A stretch of 64,000 nt of DNA from Desulfovibrio piger (GCF_951793255.1 NZ_OX636706.1:2164001-2228000); one strand, 5' to 3'; shown: positions 1-10,056, counted from the first letter of the stretch. Notes: a model not told the origin generated them from the sequence alone. Numbers and translations are program-made.

Positions 1-1152
1 GGCGGGATCCACACGCAGGCCCACCAGGGCATCCGTCAGCTTCAGCAGGATGCGGCTGACCAGGTAAACAAAGCCCCAGGTGGCGACGATGGAGATGATC
101 TGAACCACAAGCTGCCACGGATTGCCGTAGAACAGGCCGTTGACACCGTTGATGCCGGCGGAGGCGAACAGACCGGTGGCAAAGGCGCCCCAAGTGCCGC
201 CTACACCGTGGATGCCTACCACGTCGAGGGCGTCGTCATAGCCCAGGCGGTTCTTGAGCAGGATGCCACCGTAGCAGATCATGCCGCCGGCAAAGCCGAT
301 GGCCAAAGCAGGCATGACTCCCACGAAACCGGCTGCGGGCGTGATGGAGACGAGGCCCGCCAGCGCACCGGAGATGGCACCCAGGGTCGTGGCCTTGCCG
401 AAGCGCAGGTATTCAAGGAGCATCCAGCCGAAGATGCCGCCGGCCGTGGCCAGATGGGTGGTGACCAGGGCGTGGCCCGCAAGGGCGTTGGCAGCCAGAG
501 CACTGCCGGCATTGAAGCCGAACCAGCCGAACCAGAGCAGGCCGCCGCCAAAGAGCGTCATGGGCAGATTATTGGGGATCATGGGCGTCTTGCCGAGATC
601 AGCGCGGGGCCCCACCGCATGGGCGCAGGCCAGGGCAGCTGCGGCGGAAGCCATATGCACTACGGCACCACCAGCAAAGTCCACGGCGCCCAGCTTGGCC
701 ATCCAGCCACCGCCCCAGACCCAGTGTGCCATGGGGCAATAGGCAAAGACCGTCCAGAGTGCGGAAAAGACCAGCATGGCCGAGAAACGGATGCGTTCGG
801 CATAGGCACCGGAAATGAGCGCCACGGTAAGGGCTGCGAACATGCACTGGAAGGCCATGAAGACATTATGCGGCAGATTGGCTGCGGGGCCGTTGGCTTC
901 GCCCCCCACGCCCATGAGGAACACATGGTCAAGGTTGCCGATAAGGCCGGAGATATCGCCGCTGAAGGCAAGGGAATAGCCGAACAGGGCCCAGATGATG
1001 GAAACCATCCCCAAGGAGGCATAGCTGTGCATGCATGTGGAGAGGATGTTCTTTGACCGGACGAGCCCGCCGTAGAATAAGGCCAGAGCCGGGGTCATGA
1101 GCATGACGAACGTGGCGCAAAGGATGATGAACGCGGTGTCTGCAGGATTCAT
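1..1152 (-). CDS. amt: Ammonium transporter Amt (3' end outside window)
   Basis: Inner-membrane channel for ammonium uptake, Amt/MEP/Rh family. The frame is open from the ATG at 1152 to the window edge, so about 384 codons are visible and the C-terminus is missing. The N-terminus has the family pattern ALALFYGGLVRSKN. Both pore histidines are visible, one in the FAGGAVVHMASAA segment and one in VVGIHGVGGTWGAF. The start is supported by family alignment, with a weak GGAAGG about ten bases upstream. A textbook sigma-54 promoter lies about 110 bases upstream of the start codon, which suggests nitrogen control by an NtrC-like activator. A glnK gene might follow downstream but would be outside the window. 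Confidence 0.95.
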   Translation of the reverse strand, partial: MNPADTAFIILCATFVMLMTPALALFYGGLVRSKNILSTCMHSYASLGMVSIIWALFGYSLAFSGDISGLIGNLDHVFLMGVGGEANGPAANLPHNVFMAFQCMFAALTVALISGAYAERIRFSAMLVFSALWTVFAYCPMAHWVWGGGWMAKLGAVDFAGGAVVHMASAAAALACAHAVGPRADLGKTPMIPNNLPMTLFGGGLLWFGWFGFNAGSALAANALAGHALVTTHLATAGGIFGWMLLEYLRFGKATTLGAISGALAGLVSITPAAGFVGVMPALAIGFAGGMICYGGILLKNRLGYDDALDVVGIHGVGGTWGAFATGLFASAGINGVNGLFYGNPWQLVVQIISIVATWGFVYLVSRILLKLTDALVGLRVDPA

Positions 1153-1262
1153 GGAAAACCTTCCTGTGGTCTGGCGGTGCGACAGGTATCGGGCCTGTGC
1201 ACTGCGGAAAATATGATTGCCGTTTTCTCAGACAGCGAGCAGCGGCAGACGGCACAGGACAA

Positions 1263-1278
1263 AGCAATCCTTGTGCCA
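1263..1278 (-). promoter_or_regulatory. Sigma-54 (-24/-12) promoter for amt
   Basis: On the minus strand the sequence reads TGGCACAAGGATTGCT. It has the invariant GG and GC separated by exactly ten bases and matches the consensus TGGCACG-N4-TTGCW at all but one position. It points at amt and predicts a transcript start near 1252 and a leader of about 100 bases. Regulation by nitrogen status through an enhancer-binding protein is inferred from the promoter type. Confidence 0.85.
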
Positions 1279-1394
1279 GAAGCAGATATGAGGAAGGTTT
1301 GTTGATGTAATAAGCTAAAATTATTTATAAAAAATTTATATTTAACGAAAGCGCACCATAATGCAGAAGAAAAAGAGTCCTTGGGAAAGGTATA

Positions 1395-1414
1395 TTTCTA
1401 CCAAATGGTAGAAA
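1395..1414. promoter_or_regulatory. Perfect palindrome, candidate activator site
   Basis: Two 9-base arms TTTCTACCA and TGGTAGAAA are separated by AA. It lies about 120 bases upstream of the amt -24 element, a normal distance for an enhancer of a sigma-54 promoter. The same arms recur at 1508-1527. It also lies upstream of the rightward HPP gene and could serve either promoter. Confidence 0.6.
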
Positions 1415-1507
1415 TGTGCCGAATGTACGAACATGCGCTTTACGGCACAAACGGGATTTGAGGTTGATAATCTTTATAAATCAACTAGATATGAAGATAT
1501 TTTTATT

Positions 1508-1527
1508 TTTCTACCAGAATGTAGAAA
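1508..1527. promoter_or_regulatory. Second copy of the TTTCTAC palindrome
   Basis: The arms TTTCTAC and GTAGAAA are separated by six bases. The centre is 113 bases from that of the copy at 1395-1414. Both copies are followed within about 30 bases by ATGCGCT. A weaker, decayed third match (ATACCAAAATGTGG) is at 1612-1625. The repetition suggests a cooperative binding array in this AT-rich intergenic region. The rest of 1153-1907 shows no convincing gene; a sequence reading TATAAT near 1590 could be a -10 for the HPP gene. Confidence 0.5.
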
Positions 1528-1907
1528 GTGGATGCGCTCTGCATTGATTGAACACCCAATCACTGAAAATTGAAATATATCATATTGATATAATTATATT
1601 TTTTTAATTTTATACCAAAATGTGGACAAAGCGGAGCCGCAGGTCCGGACGGACAGACGCTATGTTACGAAGCGTTGTTTTGTGCCGGATAGTTCCCTGC
1701 GGACCAAGACAACAAGGGCGGAAAGATATGCCCTGGACAGGATCTGTGCAAAGGCGAAGCTGGCCTGCCTGCATGGTGAGGAATCCATCCTGCTTCTTGC
1801 CGGGAAAAGATGGTTTTCGTGCGCCCGCACACGGAATCCCGGGCGTGATGCGGGTATCTCCCTGTGGAACAAGAGGATGACCTTCAAACACAGACAAGGA
1901 GATCAGG

Positions 1908-2471
1908 ATGCCCGGACAAGCATGGTTGGCAGGAAGGGGCGCAAGTGCTCTCAAGGTAGGGCGTGCCTGGCTGGGGAGCTGCTGCGGCCTGTTACTGGTG
2001 GTGGCTTTGGACAGACTGGCCGTAGGCGATTACGGCGTGCCCATGTTGATAGGTTCTTTTGGTGCCTCGGCGGTACTGCTGTTCGCAGCCCCGGACAGTC
2101 CGTTGTCCCGTCCACGCAATCTGCTGGGAGGGCACTTTTTTTCTGCTCTGGTCGGTGTGGCCTGCGCACAATGGCTGCCGCCCTTCTGGGCTGTATGCCT
2201 TTGCGTGCCCACAGCCATCGCCGTCATGCTGCTGAGCGGGACAGTGCATCCGCCGGGAGGGGCCACGGCCCTTATCGCCGTCACAGGCGGAGAGCAGATC
2301 CGGCAGCTGGGCTTCTGGTATGCTGTAGTCCCCTGCCTGGCGGGTGCTGCCCTCATGCTGGCTGTTGCCTGGTCCATGACGGCAGCGGCATATCTGTGGG
2401 CCCGCCTGTACGGTCGTGTGCGCGTGAAAGAGGGAGAGACGACGGGTCTCCATATCCTGTCAGGAAGGTAA
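1908..2471 (+). CDS. HPP family membrane protein
   Basis: A 187-residue integral membrane protein of the HPP family (Pfam HPP). The signature HPPGGATAL lies in the middle, and four or more hydrophobic segments follow the N-terminal amphipathic stretch. Plant and cyanobacterial members have been linked to nitrite transport. The role here is not established, although the position opposite amt fits a nitrogen theme. The ATG is preceded by AAGGAG seven bases away, which decides the start. The leader from the AT-rich region is long (about 300 bases) and I recognise no riboswitch in it. Confidence 0.85.
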   Translation: MPGQAWLAGRGASALKVGRAWLGSCCGLLLVVALDRLAVGDYGVPMLIGSFGASAVLLFAAPDSPLSRPRNLLGGHFFSALVGVACAQWLPPFWAVCLCVPTAIAVMLLSGTVHPPGGATALIAVTGGEQIRQLGFWYAVVPCLAGAALMLAVAWSMTAAAYLWARLYGRVRVKEGETTGLHILSGR

Positions 2472-2667
2472 AGTTCACGGGCGGTTGGGCAGGGAGCAGG
2501 CTGCCGCATGACAGGATCGGCGGATCCGGCAAAGAAAGGACTGTCCTCCCTGTATGTTCCCTGTTATCCAGCTGTCTTGCCTGCGGAAAGGGAATAGGCT
2601 ACATTATAAAAGGAGTAACCGAAGCACTGTCCTCCAGTGGCTATTCCCTTTTTAAAGGAGATTGTTG

Positions 2668-3360
2668 ATGATAAAAAAGGTCTTTACCGTGCTGCTGGGC
2701 CTTCTGGTGGCGGGCGCCATGATCTCTGTGGACTGTTCGGATGCGGCGGTCAAGCGTAACCGTGTGCGCCCGCGTACGGTCAGCAAACCGGTGACCCAGC
2801 CTGCCCCGACGGCCACGCAACAGACGACCGCTGCCCCGGCAGCGGCGGCTACGGCGACCGCTCCCAAGACGACTACGGCTCCTGCCGCTACGGCCACCCA
2901 GCCCACTACGGCCCAGGGCATGCCCTATGGTCAGACGATGGCCCCCGGCCAGACCATGGCCGCACCGCAGTCGCAGGGCAGCGGCATGGGCAGCGCCCTG
3001 CTGGGCGTGGGTGCCGGCCTTGCCGGCGGCTATCTGCTCAACAGCGCTCTGTCCGGCTCTGATGCCACCGCCGCTACCGCCGCTGCGCCTGCCGAAGGAG
3101 GGCAGTCCGCCGTGGCTGCTGCCCCGGCTCCTGCGGCTGCTCCGGCCTCGCCTGTGGCGAACCTGCTGGGCTACGACACGGCCAACTACTGTACCCAGCT
3201 CTCGCAGGGCAATGCTGACGTCATGCAGCAGTGTACTGCCGCTGAGGCCGCAGCTACGGCGGCTTTCCGCCAGTGTGTGGCCATGTCCACTGGGTTGAAC
3301 GGCATCGGCAGCTACGATGCCCTGCTGCGCTGCCTGCGCGGCACGCCCGCTGCCCAATAG
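2668..3360 (+). CDS. Secreted Ala/Thr/Pro-rich protein of unknown function
   Basis: A 230-residue protein with an N-terminal signal peptide (MIKKVFTVLLGLLVAGAM and following) and a long low-complexity Ala/Thr/Pro region at about residues 35-95. A glycine-rich hydrophobic stretch (SALLGVGAGLAGGYLL) resembles a glycine zipper, and the C-terminal domain has four cysteines that could form disulfides. AAAGGAG lies seven bases before the ATG at 2668, favouring it over a TTG two codons upstream. A terminator follows directly. I do not recognise the family. A periplasmic or outer-membrane-associated location is inferred from the signal peptide. Confidence 0.75.
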   Translation: MIKKVFTVLLGLLVAGAMISVDCSDAAVKRNRVRPRTVSKPVTQPAPTATQQTTAAPAAAATATAPKTTTAPAATATQPTTAQGMPYGQTMAPGQTMAAPQSQGSGMGSALLGVGAGLAGGYLLNSALSGSDATAATAAAPAEGGQSAVAAAPAPAAAPASPVANLLGYDTANYCTQLSQGNADVMQQCTAAEAAATAAFRQCVAMSTGLNGIGSYDALLRCLRGTPAAQ

Positions 3361-3381
3361 GTCGGGCTTCCTGTCAAAAGA

Positions 3382-3414
3382 ATCGCCCCGTCTGATGGTT
3401 TCAGGCGGGGCGAT
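3382..3414. terminator. Bidirectional terminator hairpin
   Basis: A GC-rich stem ATCGCCCCGTCTGA / TCAGGCGGGGCGAT with a five-base loop. On the plus strand it is followed by GTTATTTT and on the minus strand by TCTTTT, so it can end both the secreted-protein gene and the small leftward ORF at 3464-3610. Confidence 0.8.
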
Positions 3415-3463
3415 GTTATTTTCAGGGCATGGCAGGAGAAATGGTAAATGGAAAGACGCCTGA

Positions 3464-3610
3464 CTAGAAGGCCTGGCGAGGCTCTGCCAGCATCCTGTCG
3501 ATATCTGCATACTGGATGGAATGCTTTTTCAGCAAGCCCTCAAGGGCAGGGCGGTCCCATAGGATAACGCCCGGTGACCACTCCCCGGAGTACGCTTCAA
3601 AAAAAATCAT
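3464..3610 (-). CDS. Small hypothetical protein, 48 residues
   Basis: An ATG-started frame beginning MIFFEAYSGEWSPGVILWDR, with a good ribosome site (GAGGAAAG) about seven bases upstream and the bidirectional terminator right after the stop. The product is acidic-aromatic at its N-terminus and has no predicted membrane segment. The combination of ribosome site, ATG, protein-like composition and terminator argues that it is real despite its size. I do not recognise the family and propose no function. Confidence 0.55.
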   Translation of the reverse strand: MIFFEAYSGEWSPGVILWDRPALEGLLKKHSIQYADIDRMLAEPRQAF

Positions 3611-3669
3611 TTTCTTTCCTCAAGAGCATTGACAGGCTGTCCGCTTTTCTATAAGAACACCCTCACGAC

Positions 3670-3746
3670 GCGCTCGTAGCTCAGCTGGATAGAGCAACAG
3701 GCTACGAACCTGTAGGCCAGGAGTTCGAATCTCTTCGGGCGCACCA
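3670..3746 (+). tRNA. tRNA-Arg (anticodon ACG)
   Basis: A full cloverleaf with acceptor stem GCGCTCG/CGGGCGC, D arm, anticodon loop CTACGAA with ACG at 3704-3706, T loop TTCGAAT, and the CCA end encoded at 3744-3746. It reads arginine CGN codons, with the first base usually modified to inosine. A terminator follows. Confidence 0.95.
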
Positions 3747-3757
3747 CAACAAAAACA

Positions 3758-3792
3758 AGCGGTTAGCTGTAACAGGCTGACCGCTTTTTTTG
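3758..3792 (+). terminator. Rho-independent terminator after tRNA-Arg
   Basis: The stem AGCGGTTAGC / GCTGACCGCT is followed by a run of seven T. Confidence 0.85.
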
Positions 3793-4151
3793 TATCTTTT
3801 CTTCAGCAGGGCGTGCGGGCAAAGATGCCGCATGCTATCGCGCTGTCCCTGTCCGGAGCCTCCCCCTTTGCTTGAAGAGGAAGGCTGAGCAATGTTTTTC
3901 GCGCCTAAAGCAAGGCGAGGAGAGGCTGACTATCGCTTTGTCCTGCTATCCTTCCTTCATTGATCTTGCTCATGGCGGACACCGGCCTCCCCGCTCTGGG
4001 GGGCGCCTTATTGTTTTGAACAGTGCAGCAGGGATGGGCTTCCCAATGTCCCAAGGGAGTCTGCCCAAGTAAGTTGGCTCCACCTCCGTTTCGCTGTTGT
4101 CGAGGCAAGTGTGCCCGGTCGTGATCGTATTACCGGGAAACCTCGGATACA
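3793..4151. other. Intergenic region without a supported gene
   Basis: About 360 bases between the tRNA terminator and the groEL terminator. Short frames occur on both strands, but none has a ribosome site or protein-like composition. I see no RNA gene. Confidence 0.5.
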
Positions 4152-4182
4152 AAAAAGGCCCCGCCGGAAGCGGGGCCTTTTT
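4152..4182 (-). terminator. groESL terminator
   Basis: A perfect stem AAAAAGGCCCCG / CGGGGCCTTTTT lies just downstream of the groEL stop on the minus strand, ending in a T run. Confidence 0.9.
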
Positions 4183-4214
4183 CATTCAGTCGGAAGCGGG
4201 GGCTTCGCGGCGGC

Positions 4215-5861
<1,647 letters not shown>

Positions 5862-5921
5862 TATATTTTCCTCCTGGGAATAATCGAAAAGCGGAGAGTG
5901 TGTATGACCGGCGCGTATGCG

Positions 5922-6212
5922 TTAGTCGGTCAGGATGGCGAGGATGTCTTCTTCGCGCATCACCAGATGGTCGATGCCGTCCAGCTTGACTTCGGTGCCG
6001 GCGTACTTGTTGAAGAGCACCTGATCACCCTTCTTGACGGCCAGTTCAACGCGGGTGCCGTTTTCCAAGACCTTGCCGGGACCGGTAGCGATCACCTGAC
6101 CCTTGCAGGGCTTTTCCTTGGCGGTGTCGGGGATGTACAGACCGCCGGCGGTCTTTTCTTCGGTTTCCAGGCGCTTGACCAGCACACGATCGTTCAGGGG
6201 CTGCAGTTTCAT
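5922..6212 (-). CDS. groES: Co-chaperonin GroES
   Basis: A 96-residue GroES starting [16 protein letters not shown], with the mobile loop [17 protein letters not shown]. The ATG at 6212 is preceded by GGAGGATCT. An upstream in-frame extension of 46 codons has no ribosome site and does not match the family, so it is rejected. First gene of the groESL operon. Confidence 0.98.
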   Translation of the reverse strand: MKLQPLNDRVLVKRLETEEKTAGGLYIPDTAKEKPCKGQVIATGPGKVLENGTRVELAVKKGDQVLFNKYAGTEVKLDGIDHLVMREEDILAILTD

Positions 6213-6637
6213 GGTGTCAGATCCTCCAAAAATTTTTATGGCCACGCTTGGGTGGCATGCACAGCGTCCGCGGGGCGGAGCTGAAATTATCGCGTCATGA
6301 CCGCCGTAAACCATTGCTGCGGTCCCGCAACGGGATAGTAGATAAGACACTCTTTGCGCTTGAAAAGGGGCAAAAAGGAATTTTTTTTGCAGAAAAGTTA
6401 TTTTTTAAGTATAAAATAAATAAAATCAATATGTTATAAAAACAAAAAACTTTTCTTCCCAGCTGTTTTCCCGGGTACTGGGGAATGGCCGGGAAAAACG
6501 CGGCAGGAGCAGGATGAAAAGCGGAGGATGCGGCAGCAAGCGTGCAGCCAGCCTTGTGCCGGCACAGGCAATCCGTGAGCTGTGAGGGCGGGGATACCGG
6601 ATGCATCAGGGCAGGCGCCGGGCTGCTTGCGGGCCGA
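6213..6637 (-). promoter_or_regulatory. groESL promoter region
   Basis: About 430 bases with no supported gene. The part nearest groES, with an AT-rich stretch at about 6378-6450, should hold the promoter. I searched by eye for the CIRCE operator (TTAGCACTC-N9-GAGTGCTAA) and did not find it. A sequence TACTAT near 6330 on the minus strand might be a -10 element. The heat-shock mode of control is not clear from the sequence. Confidence 0.4.
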
Positions 6638-6667
6638 AAAAAGAAAGGCCCCGCATGGGCGGGGCCT
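6638..6667 (-). terminator. Terminator after the ACT-domain gene
   Basis: The stem AGGCCCCGC / GCGGGGCCT with a short loop is followed on the minus strand by TTCTTTTTT. Confidence 0.85.
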
Positions 6668-6691
6668 GAAAACAGCTAGCTGCAAGATAGA

Positions 6692-7129
6692 CTAGTCTTT
6701 GTTGCCGAACAGCTGATCCGGCGGCAGGACAGTGAAGCCGTTGCTCTTGAGCAGATCCACGGCCTGGTCGGTCTTGTCGAAACGGAAGATCATGATGGCA
6801 CAGTCAGCTTCACGGGTGATGAAGGCATACATGTATTCCACATTGATGCCATGCTGCGAGACGAACTGCAGCACGCTGTCCAGACCGCCGGGGGTATCGG
6901 GCACCTGCACGGCGACCACACTGGTGCGGCCCAGGGTGAAGCTGTGTTCCTTGAGAACGGATTTGGCTTTTTCCTGGTCATCAACGATGAGGCGCAGGAT
7001 ACCGAAATCGGAGGTATCAGCCAGGGAAAGAGCGCGGATGTTGACGCCGGCCTCAGCCAGCGTATGGGTCACTTCGGCCAGACGGCCGGCGCGGTTTTCC
7101 AGAAAAACGGAAAGTTGTTCAGCTTTCAT
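6692..7129 (-). CDS. Tandem ACT domain protein
   Basis: A 145-residue cytoplasmic protein made of two ACT domains (about residues 3-68 and 70-137). It starts MKAEQLSVFLENRAGRLAEV, the usual strand-loop-helix of an ACT ligand site with the glycine before the helix. ACT domains bind small molecules, commonly amino acids, and this two-domain form without a catalytic domain is often found near aromatic-acid CoA ligases in anaerobes. No ligase is present here. GAGGATCC precedes the start. It follows tatA by 11 bases, so the two are probably co-transcribed and end at the terminator at 6638-6667. Confidence 0.85.
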   Translation of the reverse strand: MKAEQLSVFLENRAGRLAEVTHTLAEAGVNIRALSLADTSDFGILRLIVDDQEKAKSVLKEHSFTLGRTSVVAVQVPDTPGGLDSVLQFVSQHGINVEYMYAFITREADCAIMIFRFDKTDQAVDLLKSNGFTVLPPDQLFGNKD

Positions 7130-7140
7130 GGCAGGATCCT

Positions 7141-7347
7141 CTACGCTTTGGGAGCATCGTCGCCCGAGGTGGGCTTTTTGTCCTTGCCGGGGGTGATGTC
7201 GATCTCGTCAGGCTCGGACGAGGCCCGGCGGAAATTTCGGATGGCCCGTCCCAGCCCGCCACCGATCTCCGGCAGTTTGTTGGCGCCGAAGATGAGCAGC
7301 ACTACGATCAAAATAAGTAACAGTTCCTGCATGCCGATGCCGAACAT
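7141..7347 (-). CDS. tatA: Twin-arginine translocase subunit TatA/E
   Basis: A 68-residue TatA family protein with one N-terminal membrane helix (about residues 5-22), the [21 protein letters not shown] hinge and amphipathic helix, and an acidic/lysine-rich tail. It forms the oligomeric pore that exports folded proteins, for example cofactor-loaded hydrogenases and dehydrogenases in sulfate reducers. AAGGGAGG precedes the ATG. tatB and tatC are not nearby. Confidence 0.95.
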   Translation of the reverse strand: MFGIGMQELLLILIVVLLIFGANKLPEIGGGLGRAIRNFRRASSEPDEIDITPGKDKKPTSGDDAPKA

Positions 7348-7433
7348 GGGGGCCTCCCTTGAATGTTGAGCCTTTCAGGCCATTGATTTGAAAAACATAC
7401 GACGTGAAGGTGCCGAGGTCAAGACGTGCTGCG

Positions 7434-8291
7434 CTAAAGGACACCTCGCATGCGCTTGCGTACCTGCTGGGGAGAGGCGGGTGCCTTGAATCCCGCTTCG
7501 ATGAGGCTGTGGGCGACCATGTCGCGGGCAGCGCGGCTCCTGCCGCCCATGACCACCACCAGCAGGCGGGTCTTGCCACGGCGGGCCGTGACGATGATGT
7601 TGTAACCGGAGGCCACGGTCCAGCCCGTTTTCAGGCCATCGACACCGGGGATGCCCAGCATGGTGTTGGTGGCCCCCAGGGTGCGCCCATTGAAGCGGAA
7701 GGAGCGCAGGCTGTGGTAGCGCATGGCCTGGGGATGGCTGCGCAGATAGGCGCGGGCCAGGGTGGCCATGTCGCGGGCCGTGGTGCGCTGGCCCGCTGCG
7801 GGCAGGCCCGTGGGATTCTTGAAGACCGTCCGGGTCATGCCGAGCTGGCGTGCCTTGTGGTTCATGAGGTGGGTGAAGTTGCGGCTGTTGCCGCTGATAT
7901 GCTGGGATATGGCCATAGCGGCGTCATTGCCCGAAGCCACGGCCATACCGGTAAGGAGCTGGTCCACGGTGACTCTCTGGCGGGGACGCAAACGCATGCT
8001 GGAACCGCCCACCCGGGCCGTAGGATGGACACGGATGCTGGTGTTGCGTTTCAGGCGGCCCATCTTGATGCGGTCCATGACCACATACATGGTCATGACC
8101 TTGGTCAGAGAGGCGGGCGGGATGGACAGATTGGGGTTGTGCTCGTACAGCACCTTGCCGTTGCTCAGGTTGATCATGACGGCAGCGCGGGCCCTGCGGG
8201 CCGCATCGGCACCGGCAGGCAGCGAGAGCATGGCAAGGACAAGCAGCAGGACGCACAGCCAGCGCCCCGGGGTGGAGGGGGAGTGGAACAT
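7434..8291 (-). CDS. D-alanyl-D-alanine carboxypeptidase (peptidase S11)
   Basis: A 285-residue periplasmic enzyme that trims the terminal D-Ala of peptidoglycan stem peptides (PBP5/6-like). A signal peptide covers about residues 1-30. The catalytic motifs are S61-L-T-K64, S120-G-N122 and K221-T-G223. It lacks the long C-terminal beta domain and membrane anchor of E. coli PBP5, so it is a short form. The start is the ATG at 8291, only five bases downstream of the permease stop, which suggests an operon. A much longer frame that runs into the permease gene in another phase is spurious. Confidence 0.93.
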   Translation of the reverse strand: MFHSPSTPGRWLCVLLLVLAMLSLPAGADAARRARAAVMINLSNGKVLYEHNPNLSIPPASLTKVMTMYVVMDRIKMGRLKRNTSIRVHPTARVGGSSMRLRPRQRVTVDQLLTGMAVASGNDAAMAISQHISGNSRNFTHLMNHKARQLGMTRTVFKNPTGLPAAGQRTTARDMATLARAYLRSHPQAMRYHSLRSFRFNGRTLGATNTMLGIPGVDGLKTGWTVASGYNIIVTARRGKTRLLVVVMGGRSRAARDMVAHSLIEAGFKAPASPQQVRKRMRGVL

Positions 8292-8296
8292 GAGCT

Positions 8297-9400
8297 TCAG
8301 GCCATATGGTGGTAGGTTTGATGGGCTTCTTCCACAGCCTGCATGGCGATGGCCAGCAGCACGGGGCCGATGATGAGCCCCATGGGACCAAAACTGCCAA
8401 GACCGCAGAGGATGGCGATGATCAGTACGAAGAAAGGAGCATTGATGCCCTGTTGCAGGAACAGGGGGCGCAGGATGTTGTCCACGCTGGTCACGGCCAG
8501 CGTGCCCCAGAGGGCCAGGCCCACGGCGGGCATGGTGGCGCCGGAGAACCAGAGGGAAAGACAGAGCGGGCCCCAGACGAGCGCCGTGCCCACAAAGGGG
8601 ATGGGCGCCACGACCGTGGCCAGCAGCCCCCAGAAGGCAGGCTGCTTGATGCCCGCCACGGCAAAGCCGATACCGCACAGGACCCCCTGGGCGATGGCCA
8701 CCAGGACGATGCCCAGCATGACGCCCTGCAGGGCCCGACGGATGGCCAGGACGAAACGGCGCAGCATGGTGGCCGGTATGTGGAAGATGCGGGCCGTAAT
8801 CAGGTTGATGCGGCTTGCGTAGGCGGCAAAGATGACCGTGAGCGTCACGAAGAGGAACAGGGTCCAGAGGACGGTCATGGTGCCGCCCAGCACGTCCACG
8901 CTGCGGTTGATGAGCAGGCCCATGGTATCGGCCAGCATGGCATCGAGGTTGCTGAGGAACTCCGAGATCATCTTGTCCACTTTGGGATAGTCCGCCAGGC
9001 TGTGGCGCAGCTCCTGGAAGCGCATGACCCATTCGGGCGGCAGCTGGAAGTTGTTTGCCTGGAGTTCCCGCAGCCTGGACAGACCGCCGGCCACCTGGGG
9101 CGACACCAGCAGCACCAGGGTGCTGATGGGGATGACCACAGCCGAGAAGATCATGACGATATAGCCGTACAGCGGCAGGCGATGGGAGCAGGAGATCACG
9201 ATGTGCCCCAGCCTGCCCGGATGGCGCAGGCGCAGACGCTTGCGCCAGTGCCGGATCGTGCAGCGCATACGCCGGTAGACGGGCAGCGTCAGGCAGGCGA
9301 AGCATCCGGCCATGACGATGGTGACGGGGTTGGGGCGGAGCAGCAGGAACCAGGCCAGTGCGGCAAGGATGTACAGGAGGCGCGGCAACATGTTGGGCAT
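8297..9400 (-). CDS. AI-2E family transporter (PerM-like permease)
   Basis: A 367-residue membrane protein of the AI-2E/PerM family (Pfam PF01594), with about eight hydrophobic segments, a long polar loop at about residues 115-165 and the family-typical C-terminal FGPMGLIIGPVLLA segment. Substrates vary in this family (autoinducer-2, Na+/H+ exchange) and cannot be assigned here. Paired with the downstream carboxypeptidase. The ribosome site is weak, so the precise start is less sure. Confidence 0.85.
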   Translation of the reverse strand: MPNMLPRLLYILAALAWFLLLRPNPVTIVMAGCFACLTLPVYRRMRCTIRHWRKRLRLRHPGRLGHIVISCSHRLPLYGYIVMIFSAVVIPISTLVLLVSPQVAGGLSRLRELQANNFQLPPEWVMRFQELRHSLADYPKVDKMISEFLSNLDAMLADTMGLLINRSVDVLGGTMTVLWTLFLFVTLTVIFAAYASRINLITARIFHIPATMLRRFVLAIRRALQGVMLGIVLVAIAQGVLCGIGFAVAGIKQPAFWGLLATVVAPIPFVGTALVWGPLCLSLWFSGATMPAVGLALWGTLAVTSVDNILRPLFLQQGINAPFFVLIIAILCGLGSFGPMGLIIGPVLLAIAMQAVEEAHQTYHHMA

Positions 9401-9502
9401 GCGGGGAACCTTTAAGCGGCAGAATGGGTCTGGGCGAGGATAGCACGCGGGGCCGGAGCTGCCAAGTTCCCTGTGGGAAGAGGGACGACCGCGGGGCAGA
9501 AG

Positions 9503-9540
9503 CCGAAAAAAAGCCCTGTGCAGGGATGCAGCAGGGCTTG
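9503..9540 (-). terminator. greA terminator
   Basis: The stem AAGCCCTG / CAGGGCTT lies just past the greA stop and is followed on the minus strand by a T7 run. Confidence 0.8.
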
Positions 9541-9561
9541 ATGGTGTTCCGGTGCCAACGG

Positions 9562-10056
9562 TTAGTCGAAGATGCTGGAGCCGCGGAAGGTGATGTCCAC
9601 GATCTCGTAGGTGACGCGGCCGCGCGGGATGTCCACGCTCACTTCGTCGCCCACTTCCTTGCCCAGCAGGGCCTGGCCCACGGGCGAGAGGAAGGAGATG
9701 GAACCCTTGGCGGGCTCGGCTTCGTCGGGACCGAGGATGGTGTAGGTGCGGCTTTCTTCGGTATCCACGTCTTCCACTTCCACCGTGGAGCCGAAGATGA
9801 CCTTGTCGCCGCTCAGCTTGTCCAGGTCGACCACCTGGTAAAGAGCCATGCGGGACTCGATATACTTGATGCGCGCTTCCGCCATGCCCTGGCGTTCGCG
9901 GGCGGCATCATAACCGGCGTTTTCGCGCAGGTCGCCTTCTTCACGGGCCTCCTTGATGGCCTGGATGATGGCGGGGCGTTCGCTCTTCAGGCGGGCCAGC
10001 TCTTCTTCCAGACGCTTGTAGCCCTGCTTGGAAATGGGGATATTGGTCACGGCCAT
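9562..10056 (-). CDS. greA: Transcription elongation factor GreA
   Basis: A 164-residue GreA: an N-terminal coiled coil (ending LRENAGYDAARERQG, with the acidic tip used in transcript cleavage) and a C-terminal FKBP-like domain (SPVGQALLGKEVGDEV). It rescues backtracked RNA polymerase. The start ATG at 10056 has AGAGGTG upstream. A longer in-frame extension lacks family similarity. Monocistronic, with its own terminator. Confidence 0.97.
   Translation of the reverse strand: MAVTNIPISKQGYKRLEEELARLKSERPAIIQAIKEAREEGDLRENAGYDAARERQGMAEARIKYIESRMALYQVVDLDKLSGDKVIFGSTVEVEDVDTEESRTYTILGPDEAEPAKGSISFLSPVGQALLGKEVGDEVSVDIPRGRVTYEIVDITFRGSSIFD

Noticed and set aside
1660-1887. 75-codon leftward frame in the HPP leader
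   Set aside because: No ribosome site, composition not protein-like, and no conservation evidence available.
1622-2668. A 348-codon rightward frame over the HPP gene
   Set aside because: Another phase of the HPP gene and its leader; the HPP frame has the ribosome site and family motif.
3872-4072. 66-codon frame after tRNA-Arg
   Set aside because: Starts at TTG without a ribosome site and has no recognisable features.
6213-6450. CIRCE/HrcA operator before groES
   Set aside because: Only a half-like AGAGTGTC sequence is seen; the inverted repeat TTAGCACTC-N9-GAGTGCTAA is not present.
8292-9446. N-terminal extension of the carboxypeptidase giving a 670-residue protein
   Set aside because: The extension is an out-of-frame reading of the AI-2E permease gene; the signal peptide begins at the ATG at 8291.
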